A stretch of 64,000 nt of DNA from positions 1 to 64,000 of the forward strand of contig CAMTWO010000002.1 of NCBI GenBank assembly GCA_947085405.1, read 5' to 3'. The position numbers were made by a program, and so were the translations under genes. This DNA comes from JASEGV01 sp947085405. GTDB lineage: Bacteria > Bacteroidota > Ignavibacteria > UBA10030 > BY39. The notes under the pieces were generated by a model that saw only the letters and a program-made list of their open reading frames with translations, did no database searches and was not told where the DNA came from. Below are positions 25,601 through 34,023 of this stretch, one piece after another. The first letter of the stretch is position 1. Every line of letters begins with the position of its first letter.

Positions 25601-28052
25601 CATTCGAATCGATAGTTGCATAGTGCAGCAATCTGCAAACTCCGGACTTGGAATTTACGGAAGCGCCTCGCCCGTTGTCAGCAACATTCAGATTTACAAC
25701 ATTTCTAATACGCCTGTAATGATGAGTTTGTTTGCGAATCCGACCTTTTCAAACATCTCTGCTCTTAACGTCGGCATTATGGCGTTGGGAATTGTTCCGG
25801 AAACATACTCCGTGAGTGCTACAGTACCAAAAAGGGATTTTGCGGGGTTTTCGAATATTACCTATTTCTTTTATACCGGCTATTACGGCGAGCGGCCGAT
25901 TATAAATTCAGGAACCACCGTCACGATTCCATCAGGAGCTGTCTTTAAATCAGATGCGGGATTCCTAGGCATTCGAGTGAACGGCGGGCTTGTAGTGGAA
26001 GGAACGTTATCACAAAAAGTTGTCTTCACAGATGTGAGAGACGATTCGTACGGAAATCCCGGCGACACGAATGGCGATGGCTCATCCACCAGCCCAGGTT
26101 TTTGGCGAAACAACCAAGGTTGGATAGAAATGAGCGATGTGAGCGATGATAATATTTCGTCCGTCAAGTATGCTGTGTTCCGTTACAGGGAGTACGGCGT
26201 CGATTTGCTCCAGGCTTCTCCAAGAACAAGCAACTGTATCTTTGATAAGACAGATTGGGGAGTGCGACTCAATGGAGTTTCGCAACCGACGTTGGATAGC
26301 TGCTCGTTTAATAATCTTACCTACGCACCCATCCGCACGTCCTTAGTTTCGTATCCGCGATCATCCAATGGAAACGTGATGTCGGGCTCAACGTATCGCG
26401 CGATTGGAATTTTAGAAGAGACGCTCGTGCAAGATGTTACATTGCCGCGTCGGAGTTTTGGCGGTGTCAATAATATTCCCTACCTGTTCGGCGATTACAC
26501 GATAGGAACGAGCGCTGTTCTGACGATCTCGCCTGGCGTTGTGATGAAATTCTTCCCCGACAAACGAATGATTGTCCGCAAAGGTTTGATTGCCGAAGGC
26601 GGTGCACATCCCGACAGTACCATTGTGTTCACTGACATAAAAGACGACTTTTATGGTGGAGATACAAATGCTGATAGTAATGCTACTTCTCCATCGAATA
26701 CCTATTATCCGTGGGATCCAAATTGGTGGGGAATTGAATTTGCCGATGAATCTCTTGATCCTTTATGCAGAATGAAACATTGTATAATCAGGCATGCAGG
26801 ATATTATTACAGCGATCAGATTGGCGGTATTGTAACAAATAGTGCAAGTCCCACGATAACATATTCTGTAATTTCTAATAATAGATATGGTATAATTGCA
26901 CTTGCGGCATCAAATCCATTAATAAACTTTTGTGATATTTATCAAAATACTGAACAAGGGGTAAGAAATACGCATAAATCATTTAATATCAATACAAAGT
27001 GGAATTGGTGGGGAAGTAACACCGGTCCAACCCATACAGGTAATCCTATAGGAATGGGCGATGTTGTAACAGATAGTGTTAATTATATCCCACACCGAAC
27101 TATAGGTTTACAGGTTCCAATTGCGGGGGATGTAAGTTTAAATGGATATATACAAGCATACGATGCTTCATTAATATTGAAATTTGTAGTAGATTCTATT
27201 AGTAATCCGCTTAATGAAATCCAAAAGAGAGTCGCTGATGTGAGTGGCGTATCGGGAATTACCTCATACGATGCATCTCTAATTTTACAATATGTCGTTG
27301 GAAATATTCAGTCATTTCCAATTGAAATTAAACGTAAAAATCTGACTAATGTCCAACCTTCTAAAGTGGTAGCTTCTTCAATTGAGATCGGAAATGTCCA
27401 TTGTGCTCGTGGTTCTTCAATTATTATTCCCATCTCTATGAATGGAGTAGATAATATTGCAAGTGCTGATATAACAATCTCTTTCGATAAGAGCATACTT
27501 ACACCAACAAATGTTCAACTTTCACCCACTCTGTCTGGAATGAGTATACAAACGAAAATATCTGATGGAAAGTGCAGGATTGCGTTGGCTGGTACAGAAT
27601 ATATTTCGATTAATGACAATGTAATTTTCATAAGCTTCGATGTCAAAAAGGACATTGGCGGTACTCTTAAATCTACAATTGAATTTTCAAAAATCTTATT
27701 GAACGAAGAGAGTTTTGATGCGATAGCAAAGTCTGGTGTGGTTACTATCGAAGGTAAACCTACCGAGTTTTCATTATATCAAAACTATCCAAATCCATTT
27801 AACCCGGTTACAAGTATTCGATACCAAATTCCAGAGGATGAAACACAGGTAACAATTACAATTTATAATGCTATGGGACAATTAGTTAGAATACTTGTAG
27901 ATGAGAAAAAGGATGCTGGTGAATTTGAAATAATCTGGAATGGTTGTGACGAAGAATCGAAACAAGTAAGCAGCGGTTTATATTTTTATCGTATTTCTGC
28001 AGTTGGAGTTAAAAATTATAACAGTATTAAGAAAATGCTCCTAATAAGATAA
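22650..28052 (+). CDS. Giant secreted beta-helix protein with dockerin, cohesin and T9SS tail
   Basis: This is an 1800-residue surface protein. It has an N-terminal signal peptide, then about seven repeats of some 200 residues. Each repeat contains an NxTVxPGxxLTI-like segment, a GxLxAxGT turn, FTSxKDD, a DTNxDG acidic loop (possible Ca2+ site, six clear copies) and parallel beta-helix coils with NCxI/DSC ladders. Near residues 1495-1560 lies a dockerin-like pair: DVSLNGYIQAYD (good calcium loop) and DVSGVSGITSYD (degenerate). Directly after comes a cohesin-like domain (about 1580-1700, ASADITISFDKSILTPTNV), then a T9SS type A sorting domain (QNYPNPFNPVTSIRYQIP). It is followed after 33 bp by the cohesin-rich gene. 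Base composition changes inside the gene: the middle is visibly more GC-rich than both ends. Ligand unknown; binding of polysaccharide or cell-cell contact is plausible. Confidence 0.85.
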   Translation: MKTFKIFFVLILLIVFSSYENTLFSQTYVSGTIYSNTTWDKFGSPYIVTGNVTVNPGIVLTIDSSVIVRFQSGQGLYVKGTLNARHGLFTSAKDTVGGNPTKGDWNFVQVGDYYNSGSITLDTCQIRYGGVSYPSDNGSIYVYSGSAILRSCDISASQNYGMMLTGSANVSLFNSNITSCDWPITYVGAGSLVLNGSNTFIGNTHNGIYMRFSEFSDTFTLDTAMAPTVIPYVFIGDFFVRPGAGLEIAHGNAVKFSNYANLNVEGTLIAKDVTFTAYTDDNIGGDTNGDGTATAPTSSYWGGVVFRDLSNDASCVMSRCKITFAGAGNTGGVSMDNASPTVDSCEMANNYYGAMMQGVSNPVFSNNVIGSSQVVPIAMSFAANPVFINNSFSFSDNQYDAIGLLGGNLAANSYLPIRSVTFIPNVTYLMLEDVTVPQGITLTIQKGIVIKSRIDIYYIRPRIVVQGKLVAVGTPDSLITFTSARDDSYGNPDDTNKDGTQTSPVVGDWGGIVFEGTSDTSSIISYCRLKYGSLPSTYYNTRYISGGEITTVNASPTISNCEIKDVNYGVYAFQASNPKIWNNAIINTQYTPIAMSVSANPSFIGNTFTNTKWTALGLIGEELGLSGTIKQRTVAGISNITYLLLHDLTINSGTNVTVDPGVVIKANQAGIFVNGGFHAKGTIAGGQIIFTSIKDDNVGRPQDTNGDGNGTSPQPGDWKAIRFQATSDDAFCLIDSCAIKFGGSDSYDPLWNYVSWGGVTFTDASGTLSNTLVSDSYNYGVRCDGGSNPLITGVELKNCRLDPLAMSLKSNPTFTNITFTSNGSKGIRIVEGTLSSNATLAKRDVAGITNIAYIVEKLTISSNAVLTIYPGVVIKFLYFNYIPYYYVRDQSIVVNGALVADGTATQKIIFTSLKDDSNGGDTNNDGNNSTPTRGDWWSIEFRNSGSDSLNSLKNCEVRYGANGGGSYYYYNPDGAGAVRVFDARIRIDSCIVQQSANSGLGIYGSASPVVSNIQIYNISNTPVMMSLFANPTFSNISALNVGIMALGIVPETYSVSATVPKRDFAGFSNITYFFYTGYYGERPIINSGTTVTIPSGAVFKSDAGFLGIRVNGGLVVEGTLSQKVVFTDVRDDSYGNPGDTNGDGSSTSPGFWRNNQGWIEMSDVSDDNISSVKYAVFRYREYGVDLLQASPRTSNCIFDKTDWGVRLNGVSQPTLDSCSFNNLTYAPIRTSLVSYPRSSNGNVMSGSTYRAIGILEETLVQDVTLPRRSFGGVNNIPYLFGDYTIGTSAVLTISPGVVMKFFPDKRMIVRKGLIAEGGAHPDSTIVFTDIKDDFYGGDTNADSNATSPSNTYYPWDPNWWGIEFADESLDPLCRMKHCIIRHAGYYYSDQIGGIVTNSASPTITYSVISNNRYGIIALAASNPLINFCDIYQNTEQGVRNTHKSFNINTKWNWWGSNTGPTHTGNPIGMGDVVTDSVNYIPHRTIGLQVPIAGDVSLNGYIQAYDASLILKFVVDSISNPLNEIQKRVADVSGVSGITSYDASLILQYVVGNIQSFPIEIKRKNLTNVQPSKVVASSIEIGNVHCARGSSIIIPISMNGVDNIASADITISFDKSILTPTNVQLSPTLSGMSIQTKISDGKCRIALAGTEYISINDNVIFISFDVKKDIGGTLKSTIEFSKILLNEESFDAIAKSGVVTIEGKPTEFSLYQNYPNPFNPVTSIRYQIPEDETQVTITIYNAMGQLVRILVDEKKDAGEFEIIWNGCDEESKQVSSGLYFYRISAVGVKNYNSIKKMLLIR

Positions 28053-28085
28053 TAATAAAAAATATATGAAAGGAGCTAAAATGTT

Positions 28086-30071
28086 ATGAAAAAGATATAT
28101 ACTTTATTAATGATACTTTTTTGCATAACTCACCATCTGTTACAAGCAAATCCAATACGATTATCATTCAATGACACAACTGTAGTTAGGGGTAACACAA
28201 TATATTTTCCTATCCAAGTTGATAGTAGCCTAACTGGCTGGAATGTAACAGCATACGAGCTTGAAATAAATTTTTCGACCCCAATCATGGAGTTCGATAG
28301 CGTGATATCCAGTGGTACATTAACCGCCAGTTGGGGAAACCCTATTTTCAACATTTCTACTGGCAAAATAAAGATTTCTAATGCCGGAACAACAAATTTG
28401 GTAGGGTCGGGTGTTTTAGTATATTTAAGAATGAGATTTCCACTTTCTTCATCTGGGTCGAGTGCGGCACTACAATTTAATAAAGCTTTATTAAATGAAG
28501 GAATACCCCCTACGGAGACACGAAATGGAATAATTACAGTTATAAATCCTCCATCAATGACAATCATACCCGATACTTGGAATATGACAGTTGGGGAGAC
28601 AAAACAATTTTCTGTCGATGGTGGAACTCCGCCGTATTCCTGGTTATCAACAAATACTTCAGTGGCAATAATAAATTCAACTGGAAACCTAACTGCTCTG
28701 ACACCTGGTTTTACACGTGTAATCGCTACTGATAATAATAATATCATTGATACATCAGGGATTATTGAAGTCCGTGCGTTGAAATTAACAATCCGTGATA
28801 CTTCTGCTTTTCAAGGAAGAATCATACTTTTACCAATTTATACAACGGATGTTACAGGTTTGAATATAACTTCAGGCCAGTTTTCTGTATCGTTTGATCA
28901 AAGTATTATTACCGCATTAGGAATTGAACAAAATGGAACGCTTTTAGAAAATTTTAGTTCTCCAATAGTGATGATTAATGCTGGGAAAATCTCTGTTGCA
29001 TTTGCAGGGAGTGAACCAATTTTAGGAAGTGGTATATTAATATACCTACGTTTAAAAGCTTCAACTACAAATACTGGCTCAACTTACTGTAATTTTTCAG
29101 GTGTATTATTCAATGAAAATATTATGGCTAATTATTTAAATGGATATTTTACAACAACACCACTTGGTTCATTAATTATTTATCCAAACACGGCAACACT
29201 TGTTGTTAGTGATTCATTACAATTTTCGGTTTCTGGGGAATCAACACCTCCTTTAAACTGGTCGATTATTGATACATCGTTGGCGGAAATTTCGAATTTT
29301 GGTAAACTATATGCAAAAAAGGGGGGTGTTACCAAAGTTTCAGTCGTGGATTCCATTGGTAAATCTGGAATTAGTGATAACATTGAAATCTATGATATGC
29401 GAGTTTACATACTAAATGTGTCTGCGGCTCCCGGTGAAACGACTGATGTCAATATCGAAATTGGATATTCTAATATAGGTTTCTCTTCATTTCAGCTCAA
29501 TTTAAATTTCAATCAGGAATACTTAAGTGCAATAAATGTTGTTACAGTCGGTACCCTTGCAGATGGTTGGGCTACCTCTTACTCCTCACAAATAATAGGA
29601 AATTTTTCAGTAGCCGCAGCAGGTTCAAACTCGATCAATGGTTCAGGAACATTAATAAAAATTCGGTTTAGGATTTCTGAAAATGCCCCTTCTGGAGTAT
29701 ACTCAATTGAATTAAAGCATGTCCTATTTAATGAAGGGCAACCGAGAGGATTACCAATAAATGGACAAATTATTACATCTGTTGAAGAACAACAAATAAT
29801 AATTCCGTCAGCATTTATTCTTGAGCAAAATTATCCGAATCCGTTCAATCCAAGCACGACAATTATTTTTTCCATAGAAACAAATGCCTATACTTCCGTG
29901 CGAGTCTTCGACTTGTTCGGCAGAGAAGTAGCAACGCTATTGAATGAAAAATTAGATGCCGGACGACATAAGTTCAAGTGGGATGCAACCGGGTTACCGA
30001 GTGGAGTATATTTCTATCAGTTACGCTCGGGTTCATTTATGGAAAGTAAGAAGCTTGTTCTTCTTAGATAA
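28086..30071 (+). CDS. Secreted protein with three cohesin-like and two Ig-like domains, T9SS tail
   Basis: A signal peptide (MKKIYTLLMILFCITHHLLQ) opens this 661-residue protein. Three cohesin-like domains can be seen by repeated motifs: an opening TVVRGNTIYFPIQVDS / SAFQGRIILLPIYTTD / SAAPGETTDVNIEI, a middle YELEINFSTPIMEF / FSVSFDQSIITAL / FQLNLNFNQEYLSA, and a closing FNKALLNEG / FSGVLFNEN / LKHVLFNEG. Two BIG2-like Ig domains (about 155-230 and 370-435) separate them. A T9SS sorting domain closes the protein (QNYPNPFNPSTTIIF). Partner gene upstream carries a dockerin, so this could be its scaffold. A paralogue with the same layout is at 50217-52253. Cohesin assignment is from motif reading, not a profile search. 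Confidence 0.85.
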   Translation: MKKIYTLLMILFCITHHLLQANPIRLSFNDTTVVRGNTIYFPIQVDSSLTGWNVTAYELEINFSTPIMEFDSVISSGTLTASWGNPIFNISTGKIKISNAGTTNLVGSGVLVYLRMRFPLSSSGSSAALQFNKALLNEGIPPTETRNGIITVINPPSMTIIPDTWNMTVGETKQFSVDGGTPPYSWLSTNTSVAIINSTGNLTALTPGFTRVIATDNNNIIDTSGIIEVRALKLTIRDTSAFQGRIILLPIYTTDVTGLNITSGQFSVSFDQSIITALGIEQNGTLLENFSSPIVMINAGKISVAFAGSEPILGSGILIYLRLKASTTNTGSTYCNFSGVLFNENIMANYLNGYFTTTPLGSLIIYPNTATLVVSDSLQFSVSGESTPPLNWSIIDTSLAEISNFGKLYAKKGGVTKVSVVDSIGKSGISDNIEIYDMRVYILNVSAAPGETTDVNIEIGYSNIGFSSFQLNLNFNQEYLSAINVVTVGTLADGWATSYSSQIIGNFSVAAAGSNSINGSGTLIKIRFRISENAPSGVYSIELKHVLFNEGQPRGLPINGQIITSVEEQQIIIPSAFILEQNYPNPFNPSTTIIFSIETNAYTSVRVFDLFGREVATLLNEKLDAGRHKFKWDATGLPSGVYFYQLRSGSFMESKKLVLLR

Positions 30072-30179
30072 AGACAATTGAATTTTAACCGCTTAAGGGC
30101 CTATGTCGCCATGAAACGCAAAGATTGGGAAACTCATGACCTCTTCTCGCATCGATGTACCCAAGTTTCTCTTTGATGC

Positions 30180-30642
30180 GATCCATCTCTACTATCATAT
30201 AAATATATTTTTTAAACGAGGCGATTTAGGATTTCCAGTATTCGATACCGCGTTTGGTAAAGTCGGGATGATGATATGCTACGACTGGTTTTTCCCGGAA
30301 GCAATGCGAACACTCGCACTTAAAGGAGCTCAACTGATTGCACATCCATCAAACTTGGTTCTCCCCCACTGTCCTGATGCTATGGTAACCCGATGTTTAG
30401 AAAACAAAGTTTTTTCCGCTACGGCAAATAGGATTGGTACTGAAGACAGAGGCGGACATAAATTATCTTTCATCGGGAAAAGCGAGATTGTTTCACCAAA
30501 AGGCGAAATCCTAACCCGACTTACTTCGAATGAAGCGGGAATTTCTGTTGTGGAAATTAATTTAGCTGATGCATTAAATAAGCGATTGAATGAATTTAAT
30601 GATGCGTTTGGGGATAGAGATGTAGCTTCGTACAAACTTTAA
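30180..30642 (+). pseudogene. 3' fragment of a nitrilase gene, diverged copy
   Basis: From about 30180 the sequence matches the second half of the nitrilase gene at 22003-22436. It keeps the Cys motif (MICYDWFFPE) but lacks the Glu and Lys of the triad because the 5' half is missing, so any product (an open frame starts near 30136) should be inactive. The match breaks down at its very end (DRDVASYKL versus DRDEDAYNYGF). About twenty base differences, nearly all silent, show that this fragment diverged while still part of a working gene, and is not a fresh duplicate. Confidence 0.85.
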
Positions 30643-30712
30643 AACCTGCCTGTCCCTGTCCTTGCAACAGGCGAATGGTAAGCGTACCTAAATTCTTTAT
30701 TCTTACTTCAGC

Positions 30713-31873
30713 TCAATACTCTAATGTAAAAAAAACAATAAAGAAAATCGCTGCTGCAGTAAGCTGAACAATCCGGTAAATGTTATTTTTTTTCTCCTTC
30801 AAATAACTCCACCAAAATGCCAACCCGATCATAGAGACTGTAAAAAGTATAAACAGCGGTAAGACATCCATAAATCCCAAATAAGTTCCAAAAATTGTTT
30901 TCATACTAAAAAATGGATTAATCACCGAACCATAAAGAATTATCAAATGAACTACATAAACAAGTAGCGATTCTTTACCCAAAATTGTAATCCACCGCGG
31001 CGGCTGTTTAATTTTTTCTGTGACCCACCAAATAATACCAATCATAGCTAATAAAGCTCCGATACGAATTGCAAAATAATTCGGGCTGGTGTACCAAAAA
31101 TTGTAAACGGGGTAAAGCTGGAACGGTACTGCATCTAATAATAATCCCAAACCAATAAAAACCAAGCCTAAATATAAAAAGCGTTTCATAAATTTATGCT
31201 CGCGTTTATGCTCGACCGCCAGCATAAACTCCCACGAAACAATAACACCGGCAAATAAAAAACCGATGTACGGAAAAATTGGAAACAGTGATCCATTCAT
31301 ACTATTTAATAATTGAGCAATAAAAGGGGGATAATGTTTTAAGAAATCGATATTCCAAAGCAAGGGTGTCAGCAGCGGAATTGCAACTGTGGCTGCAAGC
31401 ACAAGTCCATAAAAACGCCGCTCTGTTTTAAAGAAAAAAACCAAGCCGTGAAGTGCAAGTAATCCAAAACCGATACACTGCAAAACATCACTTTGAAAAA
31501 ATTGTAAATAATTTTGAGTAGTGGCTTCTAATATGAGTTTTTTTGCAGATAAAAAAGGAAGATGTAACAAATAACCTAACATCAAAATGATAAGAATGCG
31601 CCCGAGCCGCCGAGCCAGTGGAGTATCCCAGTGATGGTAATCCTCCCATCGCTTACGGGTTGAAAGCACAAATGTTAACCCCGCACCGAATAAAAATGCC
31701 GGGGCACTTACACCGTGAAAAAAATCGTGAAATTGAAAAAGAGGGGTTTGTATAATTGCCTGATCCAATAAAGCCCGGAATAAATGCCCCTCTAACATAA
31801 ACAAAATTACAATGCCGCGATAAAAATCAATAAACAAATAACGGGGTTTCGGATTTATCGCCTGCACAGTCAT
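30713..31873 (-). CDS. Membrane acyltransferase, DUF1624/heparan N-acetyltransferase-like
   Basis: This 386-residue multi-pass membrane protein has about ten hydrophobic helices. It begins with YLFIDFYRGIVILFMLEGHLF, the family-typical first helix with an Arg and a His near the membrane surface, and later HDFFHGVSAPAFLFGAGL. The family resembles heparan-alpha-glucosaminide N-acetyltransferase and bacterial cell-envelope glycan acetylases, which move acetyl groups across the membrane. Its start overlaps the stop of pta by one base, so the two are translationally coupled. A link between acetyl-CoA/acetyl-phosphate supply and envelope acetylation is an appealing inference but unproven. Confidence 0.78.
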   Translation of the reverse strand: MTVQAINPKPRYLFIDFYRGIVILFMLEGHLFRALLDQAIIQTPLFQFHDFFHGVSAPAFLFGAGLTFVLSTRKRWEDYHHWDTPLARRLGRILIILMLGYLLHLPFLSAKKLILEATTQNYLQFFQSDVLQCIGFGLLALHGLVFFFKTERRFYGLVLAATVAIPLLTPLLWNIDFLKHYPPFIAQLLNSMNGSLFPIFPYIGFLFAGVIVSWEFMLAVEHKREHKFMKRFLYLGLVFIGLGLLLDAVPFQLYPVYNFWYTSPNYFAIRIGALLAMIGIIWWVTEKIKQPPRWITILGKESLLVYVVHLIILYGSVINPFFSMKTIFGTYLGFMDVLPLFILFTVSMIGLAFWWSYLKEKKNNIYRIVQLTAAAIFFIVFFTLEY

Positions 31874-32856
31874 CAGATGCTCAACGCACAGTTTATTGCA
31901 ACAGTATTCACAATATCTTCGACACTACAACCGCGTGATAAATCGAAAGCCGGCTTTTTCAATCCCTGTACAATCGGTCCTATCGCTTCGGCACCGCCGA
32001 GCCGCTGTGCCATTTTATATCCGATGTTACCCGCATTCAAATCGGGGAAAACCAAAACATTTGCATTACCCTGCACGGGACTTCCGGGTGCTTTCGATTG
32101 CGCAACCTTCGGAACAATTGCTGCATCAAGTTGAAGGTCGCCATCGACAATCAGATTTGGCGCTTTTTGTTTTATTAGCTCTGTGGCTTTTTGAACTTTC
32201 TCGATTAACGGATGACTTGCACTTCCTTTGGTCGAAAACGAAAGCATCGCAACCCGTGGTTCTTCGCCTGTTAACTTCTGATGATTCTCTGCGGTCGAAA
32301 TTGCGATGTCGGCAAGTTGTTCAATGGTTGGATCAGGAACAACTGCACAATCGGCAAACGAAAAAACTTTATGCGGAAACACCATCAAGAAAAACGACGA
32401 TACGATATTAATTCCCTCTTTCATCCCAATTGCTTGAATAGCCGCACGAAGCACATCGCCGGTTGTTGAGATTGAACCCGCTACACTACCATTTGCCAAT
32501 CCTTCACGAACCATCATAGCTCCAAAAAATAGCGGGTTAGTTATTGCTTTTTGTGCGTCTTCAAAACTGATTCCTTTTTCTTTTCTTAAATTATAAAAAA
32601 TGTGTGAGAAGTCGCTCAACTTATCTGACTTTTTCGGATCGATAACACGAACACCTTGAAGCGAAACTCCTAAAGTATCGGCTTTTGATCTTATTTGATT
32701 CTCATCTCCAATTAAAATAGCATTTGCAATTCCTTCGTCTGCTAAAATTCTGCTCGCCTTTATTGTGCGCTCGTCGAGTGAGTCGGGAAGCACTACTGTC
32801 TTCTTATGTTTTTTTGCCTTTTCTTTAATCGAGATTAATAATTCACTTGGTATCAT
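31873..32856 (-). CDS. pta: Phosphate acetyltransferase
   Basis: Pta interconverts acetyl-CoA and acetyl phosphate. The 327-residue protein is the short, single-domain form (no N-terminal DRTGG/regulatory part). It shows VLPDSLDERTIKASRIL near the start, GAMMVREGLANGSVAGSIST and FPDLNAGNIGYKMAQRLGG near the C-terminus, all conserved. No acetate kinase gene is next to it. The acetate symporter cluster at 59-61 kb would supply substrate if acetate is consumed, or it may work in fermentative acetate formation. Confidence 0.93.
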   Translation of the reverse strand: MIPSELLISIKEKAKKHKKTVVLPDSLDERTIKASRILADEGIANAILIGDENQIRSKADTLGVSLQGVRVIDPKKSDKLSDFSHIFYNLRKEKGISFEDAQKAITNPLFFGAMMVREGLANGSVAGSISTTGDVLRAAIQAIGMKEGINIVSSFFLMVFPHKVFSFADCAVVPDPTIEQLADIAISTAENHQKLTGEEPRVAMLSFSTKGSASHPLIEKVQKATELIKQKAPNLIVDGDLQLDAAIVPKVAQSKAPGSPVQGNANVLVFPDLNAGNIGYKMAQRLGGAEAIGPIVQGLKKPAFDLSRGCSVEDIVNTVAINCALSI

Positions 32857-32873
32857 TTATTTCCTTTTTAGTT

Positions 32874-33224
32874 TTATTTACGGTTAAAAATTTTTTGTCT
32901 TTCATAATCGAGCCGTTCAATTTCCAATTGCATCGCAACAATTCTGCGTCTCAAATATTCATTAAACTCTGCGGGTGTTCGGTTTGCATAATCAGGTAAA
33001 TACGATTGTAACGGAACATTACTTTTCATTACTGTTTCGAGTATATAAGAATGCGATTTTGCCAAATCGATGTAAGCTTTTTGAAGATCCTCATATTTAT
33101 CTTTGTAATAAATCAGCGGCTGGTCAGCCCTTCTTAAATCCTGATAAGCAATAACTACTACAGCAACGATGACTGTTGCAATGAAAAGAACCATCCAGAT
33201 ATTAAATTTCATATTTTTCCTCAT
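32874..33224 (-). CDS. Small membrane-anchored coiled-coil protein, unknown
   Basis: This 116-residue protein has one transmembrane helix near the N-terminus (FNIWMVLFIATVIVAVVVIAY) and a charged, helical exterior (YKDKYEDLQKAYIDLAKSHS; later RRRIVAMQLEIERLDYERQK) that looks coiled-coil. Two in-frame ATGs (33224 and 33212) are possible; the second gives a start directly at MKFNIW. It lies 17 bp before pta on the same strand and starts the minus-strand group facing away from archease. I recognise no family. It may be an anchor or scaffold. Confidence 0.6.
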   Translation of the reverse strand: MRKNMKFNIWMVLFIATVIVAVVVIAYQDLRRADQPLIYYKDKYEDLQKAYIDLAKSHSYILETVMKSNVPLQSYLPDYANRTPAEFNEYLRRRIVAMQLEIERLDYERQKIFNRK

Positions 33225-33325
33225 TTTAATTGATGACGTTGCTTGTTTTGGGATAAAATTTCGTCAATTTTAGATGGAAAAGCAAATTTTGAATTTATCC
33301 GACTCAATGCTTATCTTAAACCACT

Positions 33326-33745
33326 ATGAAACCAGGTTATGTAATTTTAGACCACCCGGCAGATATGGGAATCGAAGCTTATGGCAAAAACCTAAACGAA
33401 GCTTTCCAGGAAGTAGCTATTGCTTTAACATCAATAATTCTTGATGCCTCTTCAATCGAACCAATCGAAACACAAACTATTGAAATATCCGCTTCCGATT
33501 ATGAACATCTGCTCGTGAAATGGCTCGCCGAAATTTTGTATCTCTACGATGGGAAGAATTTTGTATGTTGCGAGTTTGATATCGAAAATATATCTCCGAA
33601 TTTTTTAAAAGCAAAAGTCAAAGGTGAGAACTTCGATAACCAAAAGCATCTCACGAAGTTAGATGTGAAAGCCATTACGTATCATCAAATACTTGTACAC
33701 TCGAATGAAGAAAGAGGTTTGGTGAGAGTGTTTTTGGATATATGA
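33326..33745 (+). CDS. Archease
   Basis: Archease activates the RNA ligase RtcB, promoting formation of the RtcB-guanylate intermediate. The 139-residue protein begins YVILDHPADMGIEAYGKNLNEAF, the family start (DHTADIGI in most members), and ends with LVHSNEERGLVRVFLDI, typical of the acidic C-terminal metal site. It lies 278 bp before rtcB in the same direction, but a decayed insertion sequence now fills the gap, so the original operon may be interrupted. Confidence 0.93.
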   Translation: MKPGYVILDHPADMGIEAYGKNLNEAFQEVAIALTSIILDASSIEPIETQTIEISASDYEHLLVKWLAEILYLYDGKNFVCCEFDIENISPNFLKAKVKGENFDNQKHLTKLDVKAITYHQILVHSNEERGLVRVFLDI

Positions 33746-33749
33746 TAAT

Positions 33750-34020
33750 AACCCAGTCGTTTACGACTGGGGTTTAAAAAACAAATAATTATCGAGACGC
33801 CCTTTAGGGCGTTAGAAGGAGAACGTGTATATGGGACAAACCTTTTTTAAAATATGGATTCAATCACATCAAACAAAAAGCTTCGGACGAAAAGATTTAT
33901 TTGGATACGATTAACGGCACTGCAAATCATATTCACTGTTCACCTCAAACCAACCAATCCCTAAAGGGATTGGATATTATCTGGATTGTATATAATAAAT
34001 TTCACTTTCAAAAGGTAAAT
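33750..34020 (+). pseudogene. Decayed IS200-type (Y1) transposase and flanking hairpins
   Basis: A start with a good ribosome binding site (AGAAGGAG) at 33831 gives MGQTFFKIWIQ, the family N-terminus of Y1 transposases, but the frame soon stops. In another frame INGTANHIHC and QTNQSLKGL follow, matching the HUH histidine motif (usually INGxxDHIH) and the following PTQSLSDL. The middle of the enzyme and its tyrosine are missing. Palindromes at 33751-33773, 33798-33811 and 33954-33973 are typical subterminal hairpins. The element lies directly upstream of rtcB and creates a spurious N-terminal extension to that reading frame. Confidence 0.8.
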
Positions 34021-34023
34021 TTT

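Noticed and set aside
22650..28052. Hydrolase or lyase acting on polysaccharide
   Set aside because: The beta-helix fold suggests sugar binding or cleavage, but no catalytic residues of a known lyase or glycosidase family could be identified.
28130..28747. 205-codon minus-strand frame opposite the cohesin gene
   Set aside because: It is antisense to a clear gene with recognisable domains and shows no family traits.
30136..30642. Second functional nitrilase
   Set aside because: The 5' half with the catalytic Glu and Lys is missing; only the Cys region remains.
33901..34023. N-terminal extension of RtcB by 41 residues
   Set aside because: The extension contains INGTANHIHC and other traits of a dead Y1 transposase and is not RtcB-like; ATG 34024 gives the normal start.
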